NCBI RefSeq assembly: GCF_022539315.1
Contig: NC_066321.1
Span: forward strand, 4,217,324 to 4,281,323
Length of the DNA: 64,000 nt
Origin: Serinus canaria
Taxonomy: Eukaryota; Chordata; Aves; Passeriformes; Fringillidae
Reading direction: 5' to 3'
Shown: positions 38,901 to 51,569 of the stretch, piece after piece
How positions within the stretch are numbered: the stretch's first letter is position 1
Layout of the letters: every line of letters starts with the position of its first letter
Made by a program: the position numbers and the translations under genes
Notes under the pieces: model-generated
Database searches by the model: none
What the model saw: only the letters and a program-made list of their open reading frames with translations
Told to the model about the DNA's origin: nothing

Positions 38901-40765
38901 GGAAATCCCACAGAGAAGCTCATGCATATATTGCTAAATTATTACAGAGGTTTTATTCTGGAGAGTATTGTCATCAATAAACCCACATGCTATAGAAAGT
39001 TGAGAGGCAGGTGGGAGAGAAACATCAATATATTCATCTGAAAACTAAGTTAAATGTTAGAAAGCCTGGATTTGTTTTTGCATAAGCCTTGGAATGTGTG
39101 CCACCAGCATGGCCCTGGAGCAGCTTCAGGAAACACTGGCTGTGAGCACAGACTGGTGGGAAAACAGCACAGCCACTTCTGGCTGTGACTCAGTATCATG
39201 AGTGCCTCCTGACACACAGCCTGCTGCCACCACATACTCCAAGGGCTCCTTCAGTCAAGCAGCAGAACCTGTGTTTTCATGCCCAAACACCTCCAGATTT
39301 GCTTATGAGGGCCTAGATCACCTCGTCCCTTAACTGGGCAGAGGGGAACATTCACATAACCACCTCTAGATTTCCATCTGAGATGCAGAGTTCACTGTTT
39401 GAACATATGAATATGCAGTCAGGAGCTGTCAAAAAATCATGCAGCTATTCACTGGAACAAACAAGAGAGGAGAAATGTCTTAATATCAGAGCTGGCTTGA
39501 CATTTCCCAGCATAACCAGATCTGGCTGCAAGAAATCAATTCACAGAGAAGCCACAAATATCAGCTAATGCCTTGGTTCATAAACTTTTATCCGTGCTGG
39601 TATGAAAGACCTATTAAAGTAAATAGGGCGAGAGCCTCAGGCTCAGGTTGAGGGCCCAGAGAAGGCAAGAAGTCAAGCAGGCTCTTTGAAAGCTCCCTGG
39701 GGAGAAGACCAGGGATATCACTTGGAAAACAGCCCTAAAATTTTTTCCTTCACGTACATTGCCCCTGTTTTGCATACCTTGGACAGCGCCTGAACTAAAG
39801 AGATTGCTTAGTGCCTTAGTTTTGGTAAAGGTCATATAAATATTGATCACCACTGGAGAAGTTCAAAAAAACCTTTTAAATTGATGCCTTTTGTTTGGCA
39901 CCAAATAATTTTTATTCCCATATTTTGAAATGAAAAGTTCCCAATTCCATCTACTTGACAAATGATTTTTGAGTATTGTGAATAAGAAACTTTTATAGGA
40001 CTAGGTAAATTGCTGGAAGATTTTTAAGGGCTGCACTTCACTCCTTTAGATCTGTTATTTTTGACAAGAGGAAAGAAAGGTTAGAGCAGCGTACAGCATA
40101 AATAATTTTCAACTAATGACCTAAGACTTCAAGGTCAGGTCTTTCAGGAGTTTATTATTAATCTCTTGACTTCAACTGACTTGTGGTTTCATTTGTGGGA
40201 TTTTTTAAAAAAAGAAAATAAGGAGGTCTTTCCCCTTTTAGAAAATATTGTTAGTTTTAGCTGTATTCTCAGGTTTTCACAGATTAAGGTCTTGATTATG
40301 GTTTTCCTGAATGCATGGCAGGTTTCTGATGAAGAGAAGGGCTTGAGAGTTATTTAAGCTGGTGACAGGATTTAGCACTAATTGGGTCTACACCAGGGAT
40401 TATTCTTACAGGTATTATTACAGTGGAAATAGAGACAGCCAAGAGGACAAACATTTAGTGAAGATAAGCACTAAATAGAACAGTGCTTAAAATAATTAAT
40501 ATTTCAGAAATCCCTGAAAGTAAATTTGCAATAAAGAGGTAGAATTGCAACTTGGATTTCCAGGTTTCTGCTCTAAAAGCAAGCAAGGTCAAGGATAGGA
40601 TTAATTTCTTCAGTACAGGTTATGGTCTCAGTGACTGTTTCAATTTTATATGGCCATAGAGGCCATAAAACAAATGGGAAGAGACATGAGAAGAAAAAGG
40701 AAGAGTATTTTTAGCATCTGACAGGTGGAAAAAAAAAAAAAATCAATACCCATTGGAATTTTCTC
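32913..40765. other. Long gene-free interval
   Basis: About 7.9 kb with no assignable gene or transposon. It includes an AT-rich zone (33400-33680) holding a short direct repeat of AACATTAATTTT (33581 and 33600), C-rich DNA at 36460-36800 with a 151-codon frame of low-information composition, and mixed sequence at 34300-35300. No frame shows a domain or splice context that I can defend. Confidence 0.45.
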
Positions 40766-40845
40766 CATAGAATGGTTGGATGGGTTGGGTTGGAAAGGAC
40801 CTTAAAAGATCATCTAGTTCCAATCCCCCTGCCATGGGCAAGGAT
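40766..40845 (-). mobile_element. CR1 LINE 3' tail, antisense
   Basis: CATAGAATGGTTGGATGGG, TTGGGTTGGAAAGGACCTTA, AAAGATCATCTAGTTCCAAT and CCCCCTGCCATGGGCAAGG form the antisense CR1 3' end. It stops after about 80 bp, so this is a strongly 5'-truncated insertion. An A13 run (around 40729-40741) lies just before it but is not part of CR1. Confidence 0.9.
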
Positions 40846-41910
40846 TTAATCAGTAAGTTCATTTCAGTATCCACACAGTTCTTTACCAAGAGAACAAACA
40901 TGAGCTGCAGAATACTGCAGGTGCTAAACATGCAATATCTAAATATAAAGACAACATTTCTGTATAATAATCAAAATCTTACACTTTTAAAGTGTACTGA
41001 AAATAGACTTTTTCAGAAACAGGCCTGATTTTCTATCAGGTGTCCTTTACTCATGAACATGTAAAAGCAGCTCCCAGTTAGGTGAAAAGCATGAATAATT
41101 GCTTTAAGCTCATAGTGGAAGAACTTTTTTTTTAAATTTTAAATATACAGAGAAGTTAAGATGTCTCCATTTGGAAATTGTTCCCTACAAATTCCACACA
41201 GACTTCTGTGATGGCTGGAATGACCATGTGGTTTGCTAACCTGACCTTGGTGCCTTCTTTCTCTCAGGTGGAAGGAGGTAGCTGAACAAAACCCTTCCAC
41301 TCTGGAGACAGACTTTGGAGCTGATTAGTCAGCCACACTTAAGTCTATTAATACATAGAACTATTGCCATGGTAGCAGGTTAAAGTTAGAAGTAACTAGA
41401 TTTGAATAATTTAAATATGCTAAAAATACCAACTTCTGGGCTTAAGTGGTTCTATTTGTCACCTATAATGACAATTGCCACCTATGCTAGAAAGTCTCCT
41501 TGGAAAACTTGGTCTCAGCATGTGCAGAATTTTCTCTGTGATCATGCTCCAAAATCTGTTCCATCTGCAGACACCAAAACCAATAGTTGTGTTTCTCAGA
41601 TGTAGTGAATACACCCAGCTTGATGTCTGTCATAAACCAAACCAAAGCTAATAATTGGAAGATATTTGAAAGGTTGAATCAAATTAGTTTGATTTGGTAT
41701 GGCCCAGGCACCTCCGGATGAATCCAAGTACAATATCACAAGTTTCCCTGTTCCCACATGTTTGCATCTACACAGAGACCACAGAAAAAAAGAATAATAA
41801 GCATAAAATTTAGGAAGGAGTGGACATGTACAATAAAACCTACAAAAGATGCAAAGAATACTAAACTATATTGCCCTACCATGCAAAAATATTGACTATG
41901 CTTGGGAAAG

Positions 41911-41990
41911 AAAACAACCCAAGCCAATACCAATCAACCAACCAACAAACCAATCCAGAACACAACAAACCAAACCATAAAAACTAACAC
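41911..41990. repeat. CCAA/CAAC-rich low-complexity tract
   Basis: Degenerate CCAA, CAAC and CAAAC units (for example CAATCAACCAACCAACAAAC) over about 80 bp with almost no G on the plus strand. Confidence 0.75.
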
Positions 41991-42715
41991 TATTTTTCAG
42001 AAAGGTGGTAAGAAAAAATATCTCTCCTATCAGTTTACCAAAGTACAACCCAAATGTAAGGTAAAATTTGTTCTATTTCTAAGAATTTCTGACTTGGTAC
42101 TCCAGACTCACTAAATTAATGCAGTGTCAATTCCAATCAACCCAACCCACTCACCTAAGTAAAATCCTGCAGGTATATTACTGTTTCCAGGACTGTTTGA
42201 CAGCAATGGGAAAGATACAGTGCTCAGAGTTAACATAAAAATTTCAAAACCAGTTTCTGTCTGTATTTAGCACAGACACCATATTTCAGATCTTAGTTTG
42301 TCATGTTCATTTCTTAATTAAAAGAAACTAACAGGGAATATGAAACACAGTCCTATTTCATCTTCCAATATGCAGATTGTAGGTGCAGGCCTACTGGTAG
42401 CAGCCCACTGTAGGATGTGGCTGGATGACACAGGTGCAAGGAGGAAAGAGAATTTTAACACCAAGAGATTACAGCTACAAGTTTACCTATCAGTAACCCA
42501 GCTGGAAAGCTGATTAATAACACTGGATTGAAGATGTTGAACTAAAAGTAAGAAAAATGCAGGAGGATATAGGTTATACAGGAGGATATATGGTTAGCTC
42601 TGTGGTTTAATATAATTTGGGAATGGACAAGCTTTTTCACCTTGTAGGATATTTAAAATAAAAAAGCTTTTTTTCTTTTTTCTATGTCAGCCTGTAGAAA
42701 TGATTTTTGGTTTGG

Positions 42716-42733
42716 TTTTTTTTTTTTTTTTTT
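42716..42733. repeat. T18 homopolymer
   Basis: Eighteen consecutive T after TTTGG. No retrocopy body or target duplication is visible next to it. Confidence 0.85.
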
Positions 42734-45276
42734 GCAATGTTCACCCCTCCCCTTCCATCTGGTCAGACCATGAGGCCCTGGATCCACAAGGGTCTGATCA
42801 TCCACATCTGGGTGCAGCTGTGTCCATGTGTCTGTCCCTGTTTTGGTGGGTATCAGGAAGGACTGACTGGCCCAAGATGAAAGGGCTCTGCCAAGCTGCC
42901 CACAGTGCAGGACTGAGGCACTGGCAGGTCCAGACCCTGCCTGGGCAAGCATTGAGTTTTCCTAAAATGATGTTATCACACACAGGAACACGAGGCTAAT
43001 TGGGAAACACGGCTGCAGCAAGGAGCTTCCAGGAGGGATTTTAAAGATAAAGAAGAGCCAGCAAAGCTTACAGCACAAGCCAATACTGATAGCTGTGTGA
43101 AATGCAGATGCAGGGAGCCAGACATGTTTTAAACTCGAGCTGTTGTGACTGTGGAGTACTGCAAATGGAGCACTGCTTCATTTGCTGCTCCCATTAGATT
43201 GGCACTCTGAGTTTCTGCGCTGGGTTATGCTGTGCTGGGCCAACCTTCTCCTGGGATCATTACAAATATCTCAATTTAGTTTACCAATAAAAATAGGAAA
43301 GTTGCAATTTAGCAGCACAGCTGCACTTATTGAAATAGCTCTGTCTCTGCTGGTGAGGGCTGTGAGGTGGAGAAGGAAGGGGAGAGGAACAGCTGCAGTG
43401 CAGAGGAGCTGGCTGGGGACAGACACAAAAAAGGCAGGGAAGGATAAGGAGGCTTCACATCAGGAGAAGTTGAGGCAGTGCACATCAGCACAGGCTTTAT
43501 TTCATTGTGTTCAATTTCATGAATTAGGAAATCTTGTCTGAATCAGAGCCAAGGCTGAGAGTTCACCCCCTGTTCCATCCTGCTCTTTGACCTGTTCATG
43601 GTCCTCTGTACATTTATTGTACACAGACATATTGTGTATAATTACAATAGATATTGTGTACAATCACACATTACCAACAGCCTGAATATCTCAGAAAACA
43701 AGTAACACAAAGACATCTCCTCACTGTGCAGAGCAATCATAAAGGTGAACATCTCAGTGAGGAGGTGCCACCCTTGCTGAACTCATGGGACAGCCTTTCA
43801 CACTCTGTGTGTGCTGACCCACCTGTCACTCAGGCTTCTCACACAATTTAATTATTTAAAATGATGATTCTTTGCATATATCATGGGCAATTATTACCAA
43901 GCTGTAGATGGGTTTGCCCTTCAAAGCAGATTTTGAAGGTCACCATTAGAAGTCTCAGCTGCCACAGCTTGAATTGGTACACCTAGGACTTCAGGCTTTA
44001 TTTTTTCTCACAATCAGGTAAACAAAAGAATGAGAATATGAATTGTTTGTTAAAAACCTGAAGGCAGAAGATGTAAAGATTCACAGAACAATTATGTTCA
44101 CAAAGGAATGGAAAAAGGAAAATCTACATTAAAAGGAAATGTCAGCAAATGTGGAGAAATTGTCAAGACATTCTGTGGAATTAAAACAAAACAAAAAAAT
44201 ACTTTTAAAATTCAGGATAGCTGTTGTTAAAGGACAGCTTATTCAAGGCACAGTATCAAATAATCCTGATGCAGGAAAATGGAAGAAATAGAGACCCAGG
44301 ACCTCTTTAACAACCCAGATAATCAGAAAGGAATTGTATTTAAAGTGGAGTTTTGCTGAAAGTGGATATATAATTAAGGACAAGTGTAAATTAATAGTAC
44401 AAGTATGTAGGCATAGAATTGAAAAGACAGAGGCACAAAGCAAGTTATGACCAGGTATTAATGTAAATGAAAGCAGGAAAACAATTCCAGAAATGCAACA
44501 TTCATAACAGAGGATAAAGAGCCAACAAGTTCCCATATTTTAGTTATAATAATGACAAATGCAGGAAAACTCAAGTAGCCAAAACCTGCCTTTCTTCAGT
44601 TTTCACTTAGAGTAATTACAGCCAGATGCTAAAACAATTAATTTTAACTGGAAGCTAAAAGCATAGGACAGGAATATGAAAAGGAAAGGTTGAAGAATAT
44701 TTAAGTTAGACATATTTGAGTTCCAAAGACAAATGAAATGCACTGTAAAGTACTCAAGGAATTAACTTGAGCCATCTAAGAACCATTAGCAATTATATTT
44801 GAGAATTCAGAGGGCAGGGAAGTCCTGGAGGACCAGGGAAGGGCAGAGAGAGCGCCAGCTCTGCAAAGAGAAGACAAAAGGAAGGTCCAAGGATTTAAAG
44901 ATCAGACAACCTTGCTTTTGTATTTGGGAGTGTATTAGAACTGTGCTTAAAATGAAGACACAAAAATGTGAAGATTTAGTGTGTGAAAGTCTGGAGAGCA
45001 GATTAACCCTGTCACCAACAAGAGGCCTTGCTGACACTGAGGAGCACGTGGGAAGCTGCAGATGCAGTCTGGGGAGGCCACTGATGGCAAGATCAGCTCT
45101 CATCACTTTCATAAGTAAACTCAGAAGAAAGGTCTAAGAGAAGTTCTTGTGAAGCATGTAGACAGTTGGTTTAAAAGCAGCACTCAAAGCTTTTACCTTT
45201 CACCAGCCTCTAAAATGGAAAAGTGCTGCCAGCAACCTTCCAGGGAAGGCCTGTCCTGGATTTTGTTCTGCATTCT

Positions 45277-45771
45277 CCTGCTGGCTCTGGCTGGGGCAGG
45301 ATTCAATTCTCATGTGGAGCTGCTGGAAGCTGTGCATCACCCAGGGACACAGCTGCTACTGCTGAGCAGGGACTGCCAGAGCCAGGGACAGTTCTGCTCC
45401 TCAGCCCACAGCAAGGGAGCTGGAAGGGCACCAGAAGCTGGGAAGGGACACAGCTGGGACAGCAAACCCCAGGGGACCCAAGGAACACCCTGGAACATTT
45501 GGCATCATGCTAGCTTGTAACTTGGGGGAAAAGAGGGAACTGGGGCCATTCTGAGCCCTGTTTTCCTGGGGATGGCTGAACACCTGCCTGCTCATGAGCA
45601 GTGGTGGAGGAATTCCTTGATTTGCTTTGCTTGCATGAACAGCTTTTGCTGTACCTAAACTTTTATCTCAACCCAGAAGGTTCTCACCTCTCCAATTCTT
45701 CACCCATGCCACTGTGGGGAAAGTGAGTGGCTGTGCAGGGCTTAGTTGGCAGCAGAGGCTAAGCAACAACA
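45277..45771 (+). mobile_element. Solo LTR, ERVL-like endogenous retrovirus, sense
   Basis: About 495 bp matching, in order, an abundant avian LTR I remember: TGCTGGCTCTGGCTGGGGCA at the U3 start, CTACTGCTGAGCAGGGACTG, GGGACACAGCTGGGACAGC, GGCATCATGCTAGC, TTTCCTGGGGATGGCTGAAC, ACCTGCCTGCTCATGAGCAG, GAATTCCTTGATTTGCTTTG, TTTTATCTCAACCC, GTGGGGAAAGTGAGTGGCTG, GGGCTTAGTTGGCAGC and an end in CAACAACA. The polyadenylation region is decayed, reading CCTAAACTTTTATC. A possible 5-bp target duplication has one mismatch: ATTCT (45272-45276) and GTTCT (45772-45776). Five bases suits ERVL. The first two LTR bases look mutated (CC for TG), so this copy is older than the ERVK LTR. No internal viral genes are present. 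Confidence 0.85.
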
Positions 45772-45776
45772 GTTCT

Positions 45777-46819
45777 TTAGCAAGAAATGCATGTTTTGAC
45801 AAATACAGCTGTTTGTGTGGTCCCAAAGTAGCAAACAGATAATAGAGTAGCATTTTGCTAGAGGACTGGGAACAGTTATTTTAAGTTGGAGGCATTTCTG
45901 GAAAGGTTGTCTTCCACGAAATGCTGTATGTAGTTACTGTGCTCAGCAAGCCTAAGTTACCTCCTGCTTCTGAAAGGAATCCTGCAGCAGAGCCAGGCAC
46001 TGAGTGACAGTGCTGAGGACAGATGTAAGGAGATGAGGATTTATCAGCTGAGATAAGGGGCTTTGGCTTCCTCATTAGTTACAGTCACTGTGGTGGAGCA
46101 ACTGCCTTGCCTCCTCCTCCTCCTCCACACCAGGGGGGACAAAGCAAGCTACAAATTGCTGGGAATGCTGCATTTATCATCAGCTCCAATTCACTCCCAA
46201 GCTAAGCACTGGCAATGCAGTTGTATTTATAACTCATTTGGGGGGGGGAAATAAAAATATTAATAGCCATAACAAAGAAACAGGCATTTTGATGCAGTTT
46301 GATCAAACCCTATTTCTGACATTGGGAACACAAGGAGCTTAGAGTCTCCACCATCTCAGAACAACATAACACATGCAGAAACATTTTTCTTGAGAATCAG
46401 CCAAGCATAAGGACCAGGCAGACCAGGTAGGGGGTGCTCATCTAATAGAGCAATATTGCTCTTGGTACTCAGAGCACATCTTGCTCAAGACTATGGAATC
46501 AGAAAATATTTTATCCCTTTTGTCAGATTTCCTTCACAGACCCTTGCAGAAACAGGTAAAGGACACACTTTCCCTCATGAAATCAAAATATCTCTTGAAG
46601 GTGCCGCTTCAAAACCTTAAAAAAGTTTGAAAGTCACAACAAATAACAAAAGACCAATGAGTCACAGTAACAGAACACAGCACAGGAAACAAACTCTCCA
46701 ACTGTCTTTTCCTAGAGGAAAAATAGCTCTGAGATTGGCCTTTTTGTAAAAGGAAATAAAACCCACTGATGCCCCTTAAAGGACCTAGGGTTAGATACTG
46801 CAGAACAACAGAAGGATAA
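45777..46819. other. Gene-free interval
   Basis: Unique sequence between the ERVL-like LTR and the next CR1. Only a short CCT run (about 46108-46126) and a G9 run (46240-46248) stand out. Confidence 0.45.
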
Positions 46820-47090
46820 AGGGCTGAAAGGGGCCTTAAAGCTCATCCAGCCCCACCCCCTGCCATGGCAGGAACACCTTCCTCTATCCCAGGTTGCTCC
46901 AACCTGGCCTTGGACACTCCCAGGGATCCAGGGGCAGCCACAGCTTCTCCGGGCACTCTGTGCCAGGGCCTCATCACCTTCACAGGGAGAAATTTCCTCC
47001 TGATATTGAACCTAAATTTCCCCTCTCACAATTGGTATCCACTACTCCTTGACCTGTCACTACAGGACCTGGTGTATTTTTCCTTGCATG
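46820..47090 (-). mobile_element. CR1 LINE fragment, antisense
   Basis: Ordered antisense landmarks: GGCTGAAAGGGGCCTTAAAG, CTCATCCAGCCCCACCCCC, TGCCATGGCAGGAACACC, CCAGGTTGCTCCAACCTGGC, CTTGGACACTCCCAGGGATC, GGCAGCCACAGCTTCTCCGG, GCACTCTGTGCCAGGGCCTC, TTTCCTCCTGATATTGAACC, TAAATTTCCCCTCTCACA and CTTGACCTGTCACTACAGG. The match decays after about 47075, so the 5' edge is approximate. The terminal octamers are not visible at the 3' end. Confidence 0.92.
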
Positions 47091-47420
47091 TCTAGTGTTA
47101 AAAACAAACTTTACACCTCTTTCCCTTTCCAAGGGGATCACAGATATTTTTATGCATAATATGGCTTGACCCAGAAGAATGTTAATTCAAGGAATACCTT
47201 GACAGCAGAACAGAAGATAAAACTAAGGACAATACAGCACATTTAAATTGTTGATATGATAGTTGCATATTCATCAAACCAAAGAGTTGCTGAGGTTTCC
47301 ATATTGAGCTAAATTGGATTCATACAGAGGGACAGGAACAGTGAGAAAGGAGTTCTTCCTCACCAAAGCTCTTTCACTCTAAGCCTGAGGACCAGGAGTG
47401 AAGCAGCAGCACAACCAGCC

Positions 47421-47447
47421 AAAAAAAAAAAAAAAAAAAAAAAAAAA
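47421..47447. repeat. A27 homopolymer
   Basis: Twenty-seven consecutive A after CAACCAGCC. There is no upstream AATAAA within the preceding 200 bp and no flanking duplication, so this is not supported as a retrocopy tail. Confidence 0.9.
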
Positions 47448-50400
47448 GGAAGAATGGATAAGATTAAGGCTATTACTTTTCTCCCTGCAGATATCTCAGC
47501 AAGCCAGTATGGGTACATGCACATGATATTTGGAAAGAAAACAGCAAGGGGGAAATGGGCTTGTGCTTCTTTCCTTCTCGGAAAGTATTTTCTGAAAATT
47601 CTTTTTGTGTAGAATTAAGATCAGCCTTCCTAAGGCTGCCTGAATAACAAGGATGTTCAGCAGGAATGCTCTTGTCTTAAGGAGATTGGCAGGTTGAGAG
47701 GTTACACTTTAGCAAGCTGTATTTTCTACAAACTCATTGAACCTCTGACACTGCTTAAAAATCATTAAATTATTACCTAAAATGCTCTATTTCTGTCATC
47801 AGTGTTACTATTCTGTCACTGCAGAGTAGCTCAGCTTTGACTGAGACCAAACTCCTGATGTAAACAGGAGCAGAGTTCTCCCCCAGTCCTGCACAAATAT
47901 TGCAGCCCTGACACAGAGCATCATGCCAGGTCACCATCCCTTTTTGTCCAAGTAATGAAGTGTTCCAAAGCCATGTCCCCCTGGCATTGTATACACAGAC
48001 ACACATGCACAGATCCCACTGGGCAGCAAGATTTCAAACTGCAATACAGCACTAAAAGGAATATTCTTCCTTCAAAGTCCACTTATAATTCCCACCAACA
48101 CTTAGGAGAGCTGTGCAAACCCATTAAGAAAGAGATGAATATACTTCCCTCCTGAGCACAGCCTTGAATTACAAACCAAGAGCAGCTCCAGAGGTCTGAC
48201 ACCTTAAAGTAAAACTTGAAAATCTATATTTCTTGCAGAGATGCATCTTCTCCTCTCATTCCAGCAGTGCTACAGTACAGTGTGCTCTGCTCACCTCTGC
48301 TGTCTGATGGTGCAGATATTCTTTCTGTGGTCAAAGTTAAGAAGTACTAATGATATTTAAAATCCATTTCCAGATCAGCCCTATCTGCATCTGTTTACTT
48401 GACTGAAAAAAACCCAAACATATGTCTGCATACTCACTTATTTTTCTATAGAAAAGTCATGCTGACATATATTCAAGGACCAGAGTTCTTCAGCAGGTTT
48501 CCAGGCTGTTCTGGCATTCATTTCCAAAGTGTTTTCTTTTATAACAAGAATCATAACAAAACACACTTTGGAAAACAGGAGCATAAAAGTCAGTTGATTA
48601 TTCCCTCCATCCCCCTGCCCCAGATGCAGACAGAAGCTCTCACTTTTCATGGATTAAAAGCTGCTCTTGAAAACACTTTTTGGTGGCCTCTCTCACCTCT
48701 GAAACTACAGATCTCTCACCAAGGCCAGGTTTGTTTCTTCAAACAAACCTTTACAGTCCAGTGATGCCAAACTCCTGCTGAAGCACAAGTGTGGGCACTC
48801 AGTGAGAATGGCAATTTGTCCCTCACAGGTGAGATGGGAACACACACCCATTATTTGATAAGGATGTCCAGAATTACATCGAGTTTACTTGTGTGAGAAA
48901 TTAACTTAAAAGAAAAAACAGCTCCTCATTTGTCTTAAGGATGCAATGAACTAAATTCTACCAATGGTCTCCTGCATCATTTCTTTGCACAGACTAGAAC
49001 AAGCATAAATTGGAGCAAAATGATAATTAATTGTAATTTGCTTTGCTTAAGGAAAACATTATTTCCTGGACTAGGTGTAGAGAAACTCCAGCTCTTTTCC
49101 ACCTGTGTTATTCACCCACTGACTGATCTTCCTACCCACTGGTAGGAAGAGGGGAATAATTTCTGATTTGAGTACTGCCTGATCAATTTGCTTAAAGACA
49201 TGTGGACACACATAACTTCATAAGAATATTCAAAATGCTCAAGACAATCTCCTATTCCCCATTAGCAAAACTTCTCATTGTACCACTACAATCTGGAGTA
49301 ACAACTAACCTCTCAAATTCCCAACACACAGCAACTCCTGTAATTTTCAACACTTCATTGTCACTTACAGACAGCTTGTGCACTTGTTCCATTGCACAAA
49401 GCACATTTTCCTGCAGGTAGATGCTGGTATAATGCACACCAGTGCTGATGGAGCTCTTGCAGAAATCAGAGAGGTTTGTGTCAATCAAGTGACCCCAGGG
49501 AGCTCTTTGCTGCCCAGCTGCCATGAGGATGGCTTGTGGCTGTGTCTGTCCTTTTGAAAAATACATTCTTCAGATTCATCTGAGATGCCTGGACAGCAGT
49601 GCCCAGAAATCCTTCATTTATTCTCCACCATACACAAATCAACCCCTCAGGGCATGCTTGCTGCCACTGAGGATTGTCCAACCTCCTGCTTGCCTGCTCA
49701 AAATTGATTTTTACCTCTTGGAAAATTTAAAACCCCAGCAGTACAGAATTTACAGCACAGTTGCACCACAGATGCATTGGACAAGGTGCCCACAATGCAC
49801 CACACATCTGAGCACATGCTTCTGGAGACTCTGCCTTGCTTTTGCCTCCAATGGATGCAGCTGGGCAGGTTGGGTGATGCTTTTATATTTCATCCTAAAT
49901 TAGCCCCATGTAGTCCCTTGCTAAAGGAAGAAGTGCTATCACAGGTGACAGGACACAGCAAGCTGAATGTAGACAGGTGTTCCTTTCCACTGGGGAAAAA
50001 AATCTTCAAACACAGAAAAGCTGTGCTGGGGTTTCAGGTTTTCTCATCAGAATTCAACACCACGCCAACACCTCCAGGGTGAACAAACACCATACAGGAA
50101 AGAGAGCTTGGTGAAGAAAGAAGCAAAGCAAGGTGTTTTAAGCACTGTACTTGATTCACCTTCCCTTTCTCCTCAGCCATCCTTGCTCCCTCCTCAGCCC
50201 CCACTCACCCTGAAGGGTCCCTGCCCTGTGCCTCCTCTGGAGCAGGTTAAGCCACATCTGCCCACAGCTGTGTGTGCCAGAGCCCACGAGGCTCACACTG
50301 TATTTGCTGCCTCACAGCATCACAAATGGCTTTTTCTGGGGGCAGTGGCAAAGGGTGAAGTTTGCTGGAGCCTCAGGGAATCAAAGGAGGAACAAAGCTT

Positions 50401-51354
50401 ACTGAAAGAGTTCCTGGTAACATCAGCAGACTGAAAATCAGCCTGTTTGTTGTTCTGCTTGGGTTGATGAACCTCCAGAGTCTGTGCATAACATCAGAAG
50501 ACAACAGGAGACAGCTTTCCTGTCAACTCTCAGTTCAGCTTTTAGATATTCCTGATGGTTTCAGGCTGTACTTTTTCCCAAACCCTCAGTCCATGGTAAT
50601 GGGCTAAGCAGGTGCTTCCTCTAATAGAAAATTGATTACACAGCAAAGTTTGGTGCAGAACTGAAACAGTATGGGTATTAAATGGCTATTTAGCAAGGAA
50701 AAATGATTAGCCATTGCAAATGCTAAGTTCTGATTTCACATAAAAGGTCAATGTTAAAAAAAAAAATAGTTCCAGCTTCATTGAAATACTGTTTTGACAG
50801 ATGTGTTAGAGGGCTTGGGGAGGATCAGGGATGCACAGGGTGCCTGGTGTCAGGTGCAAAACCCGTTGCACCTAATGTCTGAAAAAAAGAGTTCAGTTTT
50901 CATCCACCTTATGACTCACCTGGCCATTTCCACCAGTGAAATGCAAAAAAATTGTCATGTAAGAAGAGAAAAGGTCTTCACCTACACAGATTTTTTTCTT
51001 TGCCCACCTGTAATGCTCCAGCAGAACCTGTATTGCCCACTCAACATCATGTAATTCATAAGGTGCTCTAGGGGAGCTTAAAGACAAAGTAGACTGATTG
51101 AGAAGGCACAGAGAAAGCAAAATCAGGAGAAATAAAAATAGGAACAAATGTGTCTGGATGTAAAATGGATGAGACTGAATATCTGACAGGCCTTTTTTTA
51201 ATAAACCTGAATACAACAACTATTCCAATGTGCAAACAACACAGAGGGCAATAAGAAATATTTTACATCTTTGTGTTATTTAATAGAGACTCGTCCAAGG
51301 CAGAGAGGACAGTCAAGATGGGTAGATTTCAATGTTTTTGATTAAAGAGGTCAT

Positions 51355-51431
51355 GAAATAATAAAGAAGTATAATAATAAAGAATAATAATAGTAAAGAA
51401 GAAGAAATAATGATAATAATAATAATATATA
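51355..51431. repeat. AAT/AAG compound microsatellite
   Basis: Imperfect AAT units mixed with AAG units (ATAATAATAAAG, AAGAAGAAATAATG, then ATAATAATAATAAT) over about 77 bp. It is almost free of C. Confidence 0.88.
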
Positions 51432-51526
51432 AGCACTTTTACAGTCTGGAAGACAGAAGAAAACAAGCAACAGAGTAGAGGAAACTTCCTCACCCAAGAG
51501 CCAGAAGTTCAGCATGTTGGGGTTTC

Positions 51527-51569
51527 AGGGTTTTTTTGTTTGTTTGGTTGGGGTTTTTTTCTTTTTTTA
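51527..51569. repeat. TTTG/T-rich low-complexity run
   Basis: GGGTTTTTTTGTTTGTTTGG and a following GGGGTTTTTTTC segment, ending before AATACAGG. Confidence 0.75.

Larger units (their letters stand above)
40846..45271. other. Gene-free interval with CCAA tract and T18
   Basis: No gene was recognised. It holds a CCAA/CAAC-rich tract (41911-41990), a T18 run (42716-42733), a short duplication of AGGAGGATATA (about 42560-42597), and a small inverted repeat AATCAAA-TTAG-TTTGATT (41677-41694). Frames at 42653-42999, 43182-43541 and 44799-45137 occur on both strands of the same DNA and have no family resemblance. Confidence 0.45.

Noticed and set aside
45149..45520. 123-codon frame with a hydrophobic stretch resembling a signal peptide
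   Set aside because: The hydrophobic part is a translation of the ERVL-like LTR start and its flank; LTR DNA does not encode this product.
47200..47447. Possible processed retrocopy ending in A27
   Set aside because: No AATAAA signal, no coding-like body and no flanking duplication; treated as a homopolymer.
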